Notes: generated by a model not told the origin, from the letters alone. A stretch of DNA of 64,000 bases from DASXMT01 sp963803065 (GCA_963803065.1 CAWDKW010000010.1:1-64000); one strand, 5' to 3'; counted from the stretch's first letter, positions 1 through 9,650 are shown. Translations and numbers: made by a program.

Positions 1-37
1 CAACGCTCTCACCTGCACCTACGTCGCAAAAGTGCCG

Positions 38-120
38 TGCCCGGGGCGGGACTCGAACCCGCACGCCCTTTCGGACAATGGATTTTGAGTCCATCGCGTC
101 TGCCATTCCGCCACCCGGGC
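38..120 (-). tRNA. tRNA-Leu (anticodon CAA)
   Basis: Read on the minus strand, a 7-bp acceptor stem (GCCCGGG with CCCGGGC) closes perfectly and is followed by discriminator A. The anticodon stem ATGGA/TCCAT encloses the loop CTCAAAA, giving anticodon CAA, which reads UUG leucine codons. A long variable arm and a normal T-arm (GCGGG-TTCGAGT-CCCGC) make it a class II tRNA, as expected for leucine. The CCA end is not encoded. The length is 83 nt. Confidence 0.95.
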
Positions 121-260
121 CGATGGCGAGTCAGCCTATCCGGAGGCCGGAGCGGTCTCGGGCAACGCAAACCCGGCGACCTCGGGACGGCACGACCGTC
201 GAGACGACCTGAACGAACCGTGCCTCTCGCCCCGCCATTCGCACCGTAGGCTCAGTCCCG

Positions 261-1564
261 ATGCAACCAGCAGGGCCGATGCAACCAGCGGTGACTCGGC
301 ACCAACGTCCGGCCTCGCCGTCTGCCGCGTGGACGGAGCTCGGGTCGGGCGCAGCCGTTCGGCTGGCCGGCGTCGAGGTCACCGTGGTGGAGCTCGAGTT
401 CCGCCGCCCGGTCGCCACGGCGATCGGGAGCCATCGACGACGCCCGTTGGTCATGGTCCGGTTGGCCGCCGACGGTCCTGCTGGTCCGGTCGTCGGGTGG
501 GGCGAGAGCGCTGCGTTGGCGGACACGACGTTCGACGATGAGGACACCGCCAGCGCCTTCACGGATCTGACCCGGGACCTCGTTCCGCGGTTGGTCTCCT
601 TGTCCCAGGCAACCTCACGTTCAAGTAGAGGTTCACAGTTGGCTGCCACTGCGGTCAGGTCCGGCACGTCGCCCTTCCACTCCCGGGCCCGACCGCACTC
701 GCCCAGGAACTGCAACCGATCGGCAGGCCGATGGCCTTCGCCGCGCTCGAGATGGCCGTGGCCGACGTCCATCTTCGATCGGCGGGCGTCTCGTTCGCAG
801 AACTGCTCGGGGTGCACGGAATCTCGGTCATGGTCGGCGCCGTCGTAGGAAGGAGCGGCAGTGTCCGAGACCTGTTGACCGAAGTCGGCGCCCTAGTCGA
901 CGCCGGGTACGGGCGGGTCAAGCTGAAGATAGGGCCCGGATGGGACAGCATTCCCGCCGCCACCGTGCGCCGGCGCTACCCGGATCTGATCCTCCAGGTC
1001 GACGCCAACGGCTCCTACTCGAGCGACGACATCGACCACCTGGCCAGGCTCGATGAGTTCGGCCTGGCCTGCATCGAGCAGCCGTTCCCACGTGACGAGC
1101 TGGGCACCCACGTTGCCCTGGCCCGGGCGATGCGCACCGCCGTATGCCTCGACGAGTCCCTCGATTCGCCGGTCTCGGCACGATCGGCCGTCGCCATGGG
1201 TGCGTGCGAGGTGGTCTGCGTCAAGCCGGCGCGGCTGGGTGGGCTGACTGCGGCCCTCGAGGTCTATGGGGACTGCGCCGATGCCGGCGTGCCCCTGTGG
1301 CTGGGGGGGATGTTCGAGTCCGGGTATGCCCGCTCGGTCAACACGGCGTTGGCTGGGCTCCCCGGGTTCACCCTCCCGGGGGACCTGGCCCCTGCCGGTG
1401 AGTACCTGACGGAGGATCTGGTCGAGGCGCCCGAGACCAGTCGCACGGGCGCCGGCGGACGTCTCGAGGTAGCCGTGCATCGGGCGCCGGGCATGGGCCC
1501 GACGCCCGACGATGGGGTACTGGCCCGGAAGACGACAGCGTCGTGGCGCTGGCCGGGTCCCTGA
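261..1564 (+). pseudogene. menC: o-succinylbenzoate synthase / N-acylamino acid racemase (MenC, enolase superfamily), frame-disrupted
   Basis: MenC dehydrates SHCHC to o-succinylbenzoate in menaquinone synthesis; relatives racemise N-acylamino acids. The N-terminal capping domain is read in frame 3 from 261 (GWGESAALADTTFDDE, then LVPRLV near 600). The barrel is read in frame 2 from about 690 onward (ALEMAVADVH). All catalytic elements of the barrel are present: KLK (general base), DANGSY and IEQPF and DES (metal ligands), VKPARLGGL (second lysine). The frame changes between about 600 and 690, and frame 2 also has a TAG at 626-628, so no single reading frame covers the protein. Either a short stretch is miscalled or the gene is dead. 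Intact catalytic residues on the 3' side favour recent damage or sequence error. The start at 261 is uncertain; similarity to the family begins near residue 35. A following 113-bp gap separates it from the next gene. Confidence 0.75.
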
Positions 1565-1677
1565 CCAGAGGCCCCGGCCAGGTTGAAGGCGATGGAATGG
1601 CACCCCCGGCGCGGCGGGAGGGCCCACCGCCTGGGGATGAAACCCCGGGGCAGCGCAGTGCGTAGAATTGCCGGTCC

Positions 1678-1971
1678 ATGCATCGGTCCACCGTCGAACG
1701 TCGCCTGAGCGATGCCCACGCCCGCTTGGCCAAGGCGCGGGACGAGCTGGCCGTGCTGGATGAGCAGCTCTCGGTGGTCACCGACATCGCCGACGACACC
1801 CGGCTGCGCTCCCTCGTGTCGGAGACGCCGGTCGCGGCCAAGGAGTACGACGAGGCCAGCCGGCATGCCGCAGCCATGATGCGGTCACGGCAAGCGCTTG
1901 TCGATACGATCTCCGAACTCGAACGGCGGCAGAACGAACTGCTCGACCGGCTGGTCATCGGCCCCGGTTGA
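1678..1971 (+). CDS. small coiled-coil protein of unknown function
   Basis: A 97-residue, highly charged protein (HRSTVERRLSDAH start) with heptad-like Leu/Ala spacing over almost its full length, predicting a helical coiled coil. There is no signal peptide or membrane segment. It lies 43 bp before the ANTAR response regulator on the same strand, so the two may be cotranscribed. I do not recognise a named family. Codon use matches the neighbours (strong G/C third positions), which supports it being a real gene. Confidence 0.65.
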   Translation: MHRSTVERRLSDAHARLAKARDELAVLDEQLSVVTDIADDTRLRSLVSETPVAAKEYDEASRHAAAMMRSRQALVDTISELERRQNELLDRLVIGPG

Positions 1972-2014
1972 TCGAGCCGGGGACATCGAGAAAGGCGAGA
2001 GGGGTACACACACC

Positions 2015-2629
2015 ATGACCAGGCGCGTGGTCATTGCCGAGGACGAGGCCATCATCCGGCTCGACCTCAAAGAGATACTCCAGGACGAGGGCTACGATGT
2101 GGTGGGTGAGACGGGCCGGGGCGACGAGGTCGTCGAGCTGGTTCGCCGCCACCGGCCCGACCTGGCCATCCTCGACATCAAGATGCCCGGGTCCGACGGG
2201 CTGGCCGCGGCGCGAGCCATCGCCGACCTGGGAGAGCGGGTGGCCGTGCTCATCCTGACCGCCTTCAGCCAGCGTGATCTCATCGAGGGGGCCCGAGAGG
2301 CCGGGGTGGCGGCGTACCTGGTCAAGCCGTTCCAGCGTGCCGAGCTGGTTCCTGCCATCGATCAAGCCGTGTCCCGCTGCGAGCAGGAGTGGGCCATCGA
2401 CGCCGAGGCCGACCAGGTGCGGGCCAGCAACGGTGGGAATGCCCAAGCGGCGGCCGAGGACAAACTCGAGACGCGCCGACTCGTCGACGGAGCCAAGGAC
2501 CTGCTCATGGAGCGCTACGGTCTGTCCGAGTCGGATGCCTTCAACTTCATCCAGAAGACGGCGATGGGCAGCCGCTCTCGCATGAGCGACGTGGCCCGTC
2601 AGGTGCTCGACGGCACCATCACGCCCTAG
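2015..2629 (+). CDS. pdtaR: ANTAR-domain response regulator, PdtaR type
   Basis: A two-component response regulator with an RNA-binding output; PdtaR proteins act as transcription antiterminators on paired-hairpin leaders after phosphorylation by PdtaS-like kinases. Residues 1-120 form a receiver domain: acidic pair EDE near residue 9, phospho-acceptor Asp in LAILDIKMPG, Thr in ILTAFS, Lys in LVKPF. Residues about 140-200 are an ANTAR three-helix domain with conserved small/aromatic positions (LMERYGLSESDAFNFIQ). The ATG at 2015 was chosen because AGGCGAGAGG lies just upstream and the receiver begins at once; the frame stays open further upstream without homology. No kinase is adjacent. In M. 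tuberculosis the homologue (Rv1626) also lies just before polA, so the context is conserved. Confidence 0.9.
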   Translation: MTRRVVIAEDEAIIRLDLKEILQDEGYDVVGETGRGDEVVELVRRHRPDLAILDIKMPGSDGLAAARAIADLGERVAVLILTAFSQRDLIEGAREAGVAAYLVKPFQRAELVPAIDQAVSRCEQEWAIDAEADQVRASNGGNAQAAAEDKLETRRLVDGAKDLLMERYGLSESDAFNFIQKTAMGSRSRMSDVARQVLDGTITP

Positions 2630-2645
2630 GGGCGACCCGGCGATC

Positions 2646-5601
2646 ATGGCCAAAGCAGCGACTCCCACCGATCCGGCCCCGGAGGCCGCGCCGGCGGGTC
2701 CCCTTCTCCTGCTCGACGGCATGTCCCTCGCCTTCCGGGCTTACTTTGCGCTGCCGCCCGATCTGGCCACCAGCGCCGGCATCGTGACCAATGCCGTCCA
2801 CGGGTTCACGTCGATGCTCCACAACCTGGTCCGCGACCACCATCCCAGCGGCCTGGCCGTCGCCTTCGACCTGCCCGGAGAAACCTTCCGGGACGAGATG
2901 GTCGAGGACTACAAGGCGGGGCGATCGCAGACGCCTGCCGACCTCCTGCCCCAGTTCGAGATGATCCGTTCGCTGCTGGGCAAGTTGGCCATCCCGGTCA
3001 TCGAGGTCGAGGGGTTCGAGGCCGACGACGTGTTGGCCACGCTGGCCACCGAAGCGCGAGACCGCGGGCACGACGTCTTGTTGGTCACCGGCGACCGCGA
3101 CGCCTACCAGCTCGTCGAGGATCCCCACGTCCGGGTGCTCTACAACCGCCGTGGGGTCAGCGACTACGCCCTCTATGACGAGGCGGGGATCGAAGCGAGG
3201 ACCGGGGTTCGCCCGGAGCTGTACCCCGTCCTCGCCGCCCTTCGGGGGGACCCCTCGGACAACCTGCCCGGCGTCCCGGGGGTCGGGGAGAAGACGGCGG
3301 CGAAGCTGGTCAATGAGTACGGAGACCTCGACACCCTGTACGCCCATCTCGACGCCCTCTCGCCCAAGCTGCGCCAGAACCTGGCCGAACACGAGGAACG
3401 GGTTCGCATGAATGCCGAGGTCATCCCGCTGGTCCGCGACGTGCCGCTCGACACGCACGTCGACCAGCTCACCCTCGGTGGCTGGAACGAGGACGACGCC
3501 CGCGAGGCCTTCGCCGAGCTGGAGCTCCGGACCATCTGGAACCGGATCGTCTCACTCATCCGGGAAGGGGCCTTCGGCCAGCCCGGTGGCGACGCCCCCC
3601 GCATACCCATCGGGTCCCCGGAGTCGGCGTCAGAGGAGGGAACGAGCGCCCCGAGCTCCCCGGCGGGGTCGACAGTGAACGGTGCGTGGCTCGACAACCT
3701 GAGGGTGGAGATGCCCGGCGGTGCCGCCGAGGCGGTGGAGGCCATCGAGCAGGTGGTGGCCGAAGCGCGGGCCGGGAGCGGCAACGTCGCCGTGCACGCA
3801 GTCTGGTCCGGCGACCCCGGCCGCTCGCCGATCGTCGGGTTGGTCCTGACCGCCGAGCCCTCCGATGCCGGGCAGCCGGAGGGGCAGTCGGTGCTTTACC
3901 TGGGAGACGGGTCCGGCGGGGACGGCGCTGGCGGCGACGGCACTGGCGGCGACGGCACCGGCGGCAGCAGCCTCCTCACCGACCGGTCGGTGCTCGACTC
4001 GTTGGCCACGGCGTTGGGACCGGGCGGCGTCGGGGCGATCGCCCACAACGGCAAGGAGATCATGCGGTCGCTCCTCCCGATGGGCGTGGACATCACCTCG
4101 TTGGTTCTGGACACCGCCGTCGCCGCCTATCTCCTCGACCCGTCGGTCGACCACTACCGCCTCCGCGATCTGTCCGTCAGCCATCTCGGCACGGAGGTCG
4201 ACGACGGCGAGCAAGGAGCAGGTCAGGGCACCTTCTCCCTCGAGCTCGGCGGCGAGGGACGAAGAGACCGGCACGGGCGGGGACGCTGTTCCCACCCACG
4301 TGTTGGCTACCGCCCGGTTGGCGGCGACCGTCTCCCGCCTGCGGGCGCCGCTTCGCGCCGCCCTGGTCGCCGAGGGCGAGGCCGAGCTCTACGACGACAT
4401 CGAGCGGCCGTTGGTCCGGGTCCTGGCCCGCATGGAGGTGACCGGCATCCCGGTCGACCGGCGCGTGCTCCAAGAGATCGCCGAGGAGCTGGCCGACGAG
4501 TGCCGGACCCTCGAGACCCGGATTCACGAGCTGGCCGGCGCACCCTTCAACGTGAACTCGGTCCCGCAGCTGCGCGCGGTGCTCTACGACCAGCTGGGAC
4601 TCACCCCCCTACGCAAGACCAAGACCGGCTACTCGACCGACGCCCGCACGCTCGAGCAGCTCCGGGACCAGCACCCGATCGTCGGGGTACTCCTGCACTA
4701 TCGGGAGATCGAGAAGCTCCGGTCGACCTACGGGGAGAGCCTCATCGCCGAGGTGGCCGAGGACGGCCGCATCCATGCCACCTTCCGCCAGACGGTGGCC
4801 CGGACGGGGCGCCTGTCCTCGGACCGGCCCAACCTGCACAACATCCCGGTGCGCACCGACCAGGGACGCCGCTTCCGCGAAGCGTTCGTCCCCAGCCCGG
4901 GACGCCGGTTGCTGGTGGCCGACTACGACCAGGTGGAGCTGCGGGCCATCGCCCATCTCTCCGGCGACCCCGGGCTCAGGGCGGCCTTCGAGGCGGGCGA
5001 GGACATCCATCGCACGGTGGCCTCCCGGGTGTTCGGGGTGGAACGCGACGAGGTGACCCATACCCAGCGGTCGACGGCCAAGATGGTCTCCTACGGTCTG
5101 GCCTACGGCATGGAGGCCTACGGCCTGTCCCAGCGGCTGGGTGTGCCGGTCGAGGCGGCGTCGACCATCCTTCGGGCCTTCTTCGACGGGTTCCCGGCCG
5201 TGCAGGACTACATGCAGCGCGCCGTGGCCGATGCTCGGAACTCCGGCTACACCATCACCGCCTTTGGCCGCCGCCGCCCGCTGCCCGACCTGTTGGCCAC
5301 GAGCTACCAGGTGCGACAGGCGGCCGAGCGCCAGGCCATGAACGCAGGGATCCAGGGCCTGGCCGCCGACCTGTTCAAGCTGGCCCTGGTCCGCCTGGAC
5401 TCGGGGCTCGAGGAGGGCGGCTTCTCCTCCCAGCTCGTTCTCCAGGTCCACGACGAAGTGATCGTCGACGTCATCCCCGAGGAGTCCGATGCGGTGGCCG
5501 AGCTGACCCAACGGGCGCTGACCGGGGCGGCGGAGCTGGCCGTCCCCTTGAAGGTGGCCATGGCCTGGGGCAGCTCCTGGGCGGAGGCCAAGGAGGGCTG
5601 A
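2646..5601 (+). CDS. polA: DNA polymerase I, with a one-base frameshift near 4256
   Basis: Gap-filling polymerase for Okazaki maturation and excision repair. The N-terminal 5'-3' exonuclease (residues about 15-300) keeps its acidic motifs (DGMSLAFRAYF, EADDVLA, GDRDAYQL, GDPSDNLPGVPGVGEKTA). The middle domain has lost the DxE metal motif of proofreading exonucleases and contains a Gly/Asp repeat insertion (GGDGTG copies, 3915-3970). The polymerase domain has motif A (VADYDQVELRAIAHLS), an O-helix with SYGLAYGM, and motif C (QVHDEVIVD). The residue aligned with E. coli Phe762 is Tyr, as in mycobacteria, which predicts ready dideoxynucleotide incorporation. The frame changes from 3 to 1 at GAGGGAC (4254-4260). 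Removing one G restores GAG-GAC-GAA-GAG and one protein of about 984 residues. Because polA is usually essential, a sequencing error is the simplest explanation. The start ATG lies 16 bp after pdtaR. Confidence 0.9.
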
Positions 5602-5688
5602 GCGTCCTGGTCCACCACGTATCGACCCGGTCGACCGCCGGTGCCGGGCGCTCGGCCGATTCCCGGACGTCGATCCCGGTCACGGTGC

Positions 5689-5694
5689 TAGTAT
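5689..5694 (+). promoter_or_regulatory. likely rpsA promoter, extended -10 element
   Basis: TGC-TAGTAT (5686-5694) matches an extended -10 (TGN followed by TANNNT) in the only sizeable gap between polA and rpsA. I see no good -35 at 16-18 bp upstream, which is tolerable for extended -10 promoters. The predicted transcript would start at about 5700, leaving a leader of about 118 nt before rpsA. Confidence 0.4.
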
Positions 5695-5698
5695 CGCG

Positions 5699-5726
5699 AA
5701 CCGGCCGCTGGTGCGGTCGGTTTTTT
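5699..5726 (+). terminator. hairpin plus U6 tract between polA and rpsA
   Basis: CCGGCCGC, loop TGGT, GCGGTCGG (one G-T wobble), followed by TTTTTT. This is a classical intrinsic terminator for polA transcripts. It sits directly behind the putative rpsA -10 box, so it could also be the first element of the rpsA leader. Confidence 0.6.
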
Positions 5727-5817
5727 CTCCCCGGTGCAGCGCGGCGCTCGGTGCATTGCGCTCCAGTCGGTCTATCCGGCCACCGGGACCTGTCCGGAAA
5801 GCGAGCTACCTAATTTT

Positions 5818-7368
5818 ATGTCCGACGAGTCTGCAGTAACTGGCGGAGCAGCAACCTCCGGAGGCGGCACAGCGCTGCTGTCCGGCGAGGCCATGGGCCG
5901 TTTCGACGAGAACGGCGTGTACATCCCCCGGGCCATCACCGAGGACGACCTGTCGGGGTCCTCCCTCGAGGATGCCATGGTCGGCACCATCGTCGAGTTC
6001 GAAGATGGTGACCTGGTGGAGGGGACGGTGGTCAAGATCGACAGGGACGAGGTCCTGCTCGACATCGGCTTCAAGTCCGAGGGCGTCATCCCCGTCCGTG
6101 AGCTGTCCATCCGCAATGACGTCGACCCGTCGGAGATCGTCTCTCTGGGCGACAAGGTCGAGGCCCTGGTCCTCCAAAAGGAGGACAAGGAGGGGCGGCT
6201 GATCCTCTCCAAGAAGCGGGCCCAGTACGAGCGGGCGTGGGGCACCATCGAGAAGCTCAAGGAAAACGACGAGGTCGTCACCGGTCCGGTCATCGAGGTG
6301 GTCAAGGGCGGTCTGATCGTCGACATCGGCCTGCGGGGATTCCTTCCCGCCTCCCTGGTGGAGCTCCGCCGGGTTCGGGAGCTCCAGCCCTATGTGGGTC
6401 GGACGATCGAGGCCAAGATCATCGAGCTCGACCGCAACCGGAACAACGTGGTCCTCTCTCGCCGGGCCTGGCTCGAGGAGACCCAGAAGGAGCAGCGCGG
6501 CGAATTCCTCACCAACCTCAAGCCCGGCGAGCGTCGGCGGGGCGTGGTGTCCTCGGTGGTCAACTTCGGTGCCTTCGTCGACCTGGGCGGCATGGACGGA
6601 CTGGTCCACGTCTCCGAGCTGTCCTGGAAGCATGTCGACCACCCGTCCTCGGTCGTCTCCGTGGGCGATGAGATCGAGGTCGAGGTGCTCGATGTCGACC
6701 TGTCCAAGGAGCGGATCAGCCTCTCGCTCAAGGCCACCCAGAACGACCCCTGGCAGGAGTTCGCCAACTCGCACCAGGTCGGGGAGCTGGTCTACGGCCG
6801 GATCACCAAGCTGGTGCCCTTCGGTTCGTTCGTGCAGGTGGGCGACGGAATCGAGGGCCTGGTCCACATCTCGGAGATGGCCGTCCACCACGTCGACCTC
6901 CCCGAGCAGGTGGTCACCCCCGGGGAGGAGCTGTGGGTCAAGATCATCGACATCGACTTGCAGCGCCGGCGGATCAGCCTCTCGATCAAGCAGGCGGCCG
7001 AGGGTGGCGAGGTGTCCGAGGAGTACCGCGAGGCCTTCGGCGAGCACGCCTACGATGCCGAGGGCAACTACATCGGCCCGTTCGAGTTTGCCGAGTCCGA
7101 GTTCACGCCCGAGACCGAGGCCCAGGCCGCCTGGGCCGAGTACGTGGCCGAGCACGGGCCCGGGGAGGGTGGCGAGGGCGAGGCGCCGGCCGGAGCGGGT
7201 GGAGCGCCCCCGGTCGATCCTGCCGGAGCCGCAACCGAGACGGTGACCGAGACCGAGGCCGGGCCGCTGCCCGCCGAGGCTGCGCCGGCCGCCGGCGCCA
7301 CTCCGCCTCCCGCTGTGGAGACCCAGACCGAGGCCGGGCCGCTCGACGAAGCCGCCGGGACCCAGTAG
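5818..7368 (+). CDS. rpsA: 30S ribosomal protein S1
   Basis: mRNA-binding ribosomal protein that helps initiation. 516 residues from ATG 5818. An acidic and Gly-rich N-terminal extension is followed by four S1 (OB-fold) repeats at residues about 55-120, 140-205, 225-295 and 310-380. The repeats are marked by GTVVKIDRDEVLLDIGFKSEG, GPVIEVVKGGLIVDIG, GVVSSVVNFGAFVDLGG and GRITKLVPFGSFVQVGDG (the last two strongest). Four repeats is the usual actinobacterial form, against six in E. coli. The C-terminal 130 residues are Ala/Glu/Pro-rich and disordered. No clear Shine-Dalgarno precedes 5818, and ATG 5893 (MGRFDENGVY) is a possible alternative start. Here coaE is 20 kb away, whereas in mycobacteria it is close to rpsA. 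Confidence 0.93.
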   Translation: MSDESAVTGGAATSGGGTALLSGEAMGRFDENGVYIPRAITEDDLSGSSLEDAMVGTIVEFEDGDLVEGTVVKIDRDEVLLDIGFKSEGVIPVRELSIRNDVDPSEIVSLGDKVEALVLQKEDKEGRLILSKKRAQYERAWGTIEKLKENDEVVTGPVIEVVKGGLIVDIGLRGFLPASLVELRRVRELQPYVGRTIEAKIIELDRNRNNVVLSRRAWLEETQKEQRGEFLTNLKPGERRRGVVSSVVNFGAFVDLGGMDGLVHVSELSWKHVDHPSSVVSVGDEIEVEVLDVDLSKERISLSLKATQNDPWQEFANSHQVGELVYGRITKLVPFGSFVQVGDGIEGLVHISEMAVHHVDLPEQVVTPGEELWVKIIDIDLQRRRISLSIKQAAEGGEVSEEYREAFGEHAYDAEGNYIGPFEFAESEFTPETEAQAAWAEYVAEHGPGEGGEGEAPAGAGGAPPVDPAGAATETVTETEAGPLPAEAAPAAGATPPPAVETQTEAGPLDEAAGTQ

Positions 7369-7434
7369 CCGGCGACCACGACCGGTCCGCCGACCGGGTC
7401 CCGGGTGCCCGAGGCCACCGTCAGGCCAACGAAC

Positions 7435-8556
7435 TCACGAGGGCGTCGTCACGGAAGGCGTAGAGGTCGCCGCAGCGGAGGCTGTCGCCGCGCCCCTGGC
7501 TACCGGGCGCTCGATGCGCATCCCGTTGACCAGCGGGAAGTGACAGGCCACCCGGTGACCGGGTGCGATCTCATCCAGCGGCGGCTCTACCTCCGCGCAG
7601 ACCGACTGGGCATGGGGGCACCGGGTCCGGAACCGGCAGCCCGACGGCGGGTCGAGGGGCGACGGGAGCTCGCCGGTCAGTGCCGTGGCCGTGGAGGCCC
7701 GATCGGGGTCCGGGTCGGGGATGGAGGCCAGCAGGGCCTCGGTGTAGGGGTGGGCCGGGGCTCGGTAGAGCAAGTCCGAACCGGTGATCTCGACCAGCTT
7801 GCCCAGGTACATGACGGCGACACGGTCGCTGACGTTCTTCACCACTGCCAGGTCGTGGGCGATGAACACCATCGTCAGCCCGAAGGACGCCTTGAGGTCG
7901 GCCAGGAGGTTCAGGATCTGGGCTTGGATGGACACGTCGAGGGCGGAGACCGGCTCGTCGCAGATCAACAGCTTGGGCTCGGACATCAGGGCCCGGGCAA
8001 TACTGATCCGCTGGCACTGACCGCCGGAGAACTCGCCGGGACGCCGGTCCCCGGCGGTGTCGGGGTCGATACCCACCGACTCGAGGGCGCTGCGCACCTT
8101 GGCCGCCCGCTCCTCCTTGGTGCCTCGGCCCCAGATGGCCAGCGGCTCGGCCACGATGTCCTGGACCCGGCGCCTGGGGTTGAGCGATGAGATCGGGTCC
8201 TGGAAGATCATCTGGATGCGGGTCCGGATCTGACGGAGCTCCTTGTGGTGGAGCCTGGTCAGCTCGGTCCCGTCGAACCGTACGCTTCCCGAGGTCGGGA
8301 CCTCCACCTGCACGATGGCGCGGCCGGTGGTCGACTTGCCGCAGCCGGACTCGCCCACCAGCCCCAGAGTCTCGCCCTCCCGGATGTCGAAGCTGATGTC
8401 GGACACGGCGTGGACCCGCCGCTTGCCCGACCCGAACTCGACCACCAGGTGCTCGACCTCCAAGAGGACGGGGGTGTCCCCGAAACCGCCGGTTCCCAAC
8501 CCGGGCTCGCCGTGGGATGGAGCCAAGCCACCCCCGCCCGGTGACAGCTCGGTCAT
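7435..8556 (-). CDS. dppF: oligopeptide/dipeptide ABC transporter ATP-binding protein (DppF/OppF type)
   Basis: Second ATPase of a peptide importer; hydrolyses ATP on the cytoplasmic face. Walker A GESGCGKST, Q-loop IFQDPISSLNP, signature FSGGQCQRI (the usual Arg after GGQ is Cys), Walker B LLICDEPVSALD and the switch His in FIAHD are all visible. The oligopeptide C-terminal extension (CRFRTRCPHAQSVC) follows at residues about 310-325. 373 residues. Last gene of the operon; its ATG overlaps the dppD stop by 4 nt (ATGA), implying translational coupling. The tail is Ala/Thr-rich. Confidence 0.92.
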   Translation of the reverse strand: MTELSPGGGGLAPSHGEPGLGTGGFGDTPVLLEVEHLVVEFGSGKRRVHAVSDISFDIREGETLGLVGESGCGKSTTGRAIVQVEVPTSGSVRFDGTELTRLHHKELRQIRTRIQMIFQDPISSLNPRRRVQDIVAEPLAIWGRGTKEERAAKVRSALESVGIDPDTAGDRRPGEFSGGQCQRISIARALMSEPKLLICDEPVSALDVSIQAQILNLLADLKASFGLTMVFIAHDLAVVKNVSDRVAVMYLGKLVEITGSDLLYRAPAHPYTEALLASIPDPDPDRASTATALTGELPSPLDPPSGCRFRTRCPHAQSVCAEVEPPLDEIAPGHRVACHFPLVNGMRIERPVARGAATASAAATSTPSVTTPS

Positions 8557-9650
8557 CGGCCCTGGACCTGCGGAGTGCGGCCGACGTGCCCGTCAGGGGT
8601 GGGAAGGCCGGAAGGGCGGCCGTTGACCAACGGGAACCAGCAGGCAAAGAGGTGGTCGGACGACCCGGCACTGCGCAGGGGCGGTTCGGCGTCGATGCAT
8701 TTCTGTTGCACGTACGGACACCGCGGCGCGAACTTGCACCCCCTGGGCACCGAGACCAGGTCGGGCGGCCGGCCGGCGATGGCCTGCAGCCGGGTGTGGC
8801 TCGGGTTGGCCAGCCTGGGGATGGAGTCCATGAGCGCCCGGGTGTACGGCATCTTGGTGTCGGCGAACAAGGCCCGGGACGGAGCCCGCTCCACCACGCG
8901 GCCGGCGTACATGACGGCGATCTCGTCGGCCCGGTTGGCCACCACCCCGAGGTCGTGGGTCACGAGCAGCATGGCCATGTGGCGGTCCCGCTGCAGGTCG
9001 GCCAGCAGGTCCAGGATCTGCGCCTGCACGGTGACGTCCAGCCCGGTGGTGGGCTCGTCCGCCAGCACCAGGCGGGGCGAACAGGCCAGGGCGATGGCGA
9101 TCATCACCCGTTGCCGCATGCCCCCGGACAACTGGAACGGGTACCAGCGCAGCCGCTCCTCGGGTGAGGGGATCCCCACCGAGCTGAGCAGCGCGATGGC
9201 CGCGGCCTTCGCCTCGCCGCGGTTCATGCCCAGGTGCAGTCGCAGCGACTCGGTGATCTGGCGGCCGATCCGGACCACCGGGTTGAGTGCGGTCATCGGG
9301 TCCTGGAAGATCATGCTCAGCTGCGCCCCCCACACCTGGCGCAGCTCGACCTCGGGCATCCCGGTCAGCTCGTGGCCGGAGAAGTGCACCGATCCGCTCC
9401 GCACGACGTCCCGGGTGGGCAGCAGCCCCATGATCGACCGGGAGAGGACGGTCTTGCCCGAGCCCGACTCACCGACCACGCCGAGGGTGCGCCCACGGTC
9501 CAGGGTCAGGGACACCCCGTCCACCGCCCGGATCGTGCCCCTCGAGGTCCGAAAGGCGGTGTGCAGGTCGTCCACCACCAACAAGGGGTCATCAAGGTCG
9601 CTTACATCGGGGAAGTCGAGGCGTCCCGAGGAACGACGGAGGAGGCTCAT
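8553..9650 (-). CDS. dppD: oligopeptide/dipeptide ABC transporter ATP-binding protein (DppD/OppD type)
   Basis: First ATPase of the peptide importer, 365 residues. Walker A GESGSGKTVL, Q-loop IFQDPMTALNPV, signature LSGGMRQRV, Walker B LVLADEPTTGLD, switch His in LVTHD. The C-terminal oligopeptide domain holds a cysteine cluster (CKFAPRCPYVQQKC) that in some DppD proteins binds an iron-sulfur cluster. The ATG at 9650 was chosen because it overlaps the dppC stop (ATGA) and the conserved region begins about 20 residues later; the longer open frame upstream runs back into dppC. Confidence 0.92.
   Translation of the reverse strand: MSLLRRSSGRLDFPDVSDLDDPLLVVDDLHTAFRTSRGTIRAVDGVSLTLDRGRTLGVVGESGSGKTVLSRSIMGLLPTRDVVRSGSVHFSGHELTGMPEVELRQVWGAQLSMIFQDPMTALNPVVRIGRQITESLRLHLGMNRGEAKAAAIALLSSVGIPSPEERLRWYPFQLSGGMRQRVMIAIALACSPRLVLADEPTTGLDVTVQAQILDLLADLQRDRHMAMLLVTHDLGVVANRADEIAVMYAGRVVERAPSRALFADTKMPYTRALMDSIPRLANPSHTRLQAIAGRPPDLVSVPRGCKFAPRCPYVQQKCIDAEPPLRSAGSSDHLFACWFPLVNGRPSGLPTPDGHVGRTPQVQGR

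Noticed and set aside
5806..7155. Long minus-strand open frame across rpsA (449 codons)
   Set aside because: It is antisense to a clearly conserved gene, is dominated by residues produced by reversed high-GC codons (Leu, Asp, Val, His) and has no family similarity. Many similar long antisense frames (for example in uvrA, uvrB and the AftD-like region) were rejected for the same reason.
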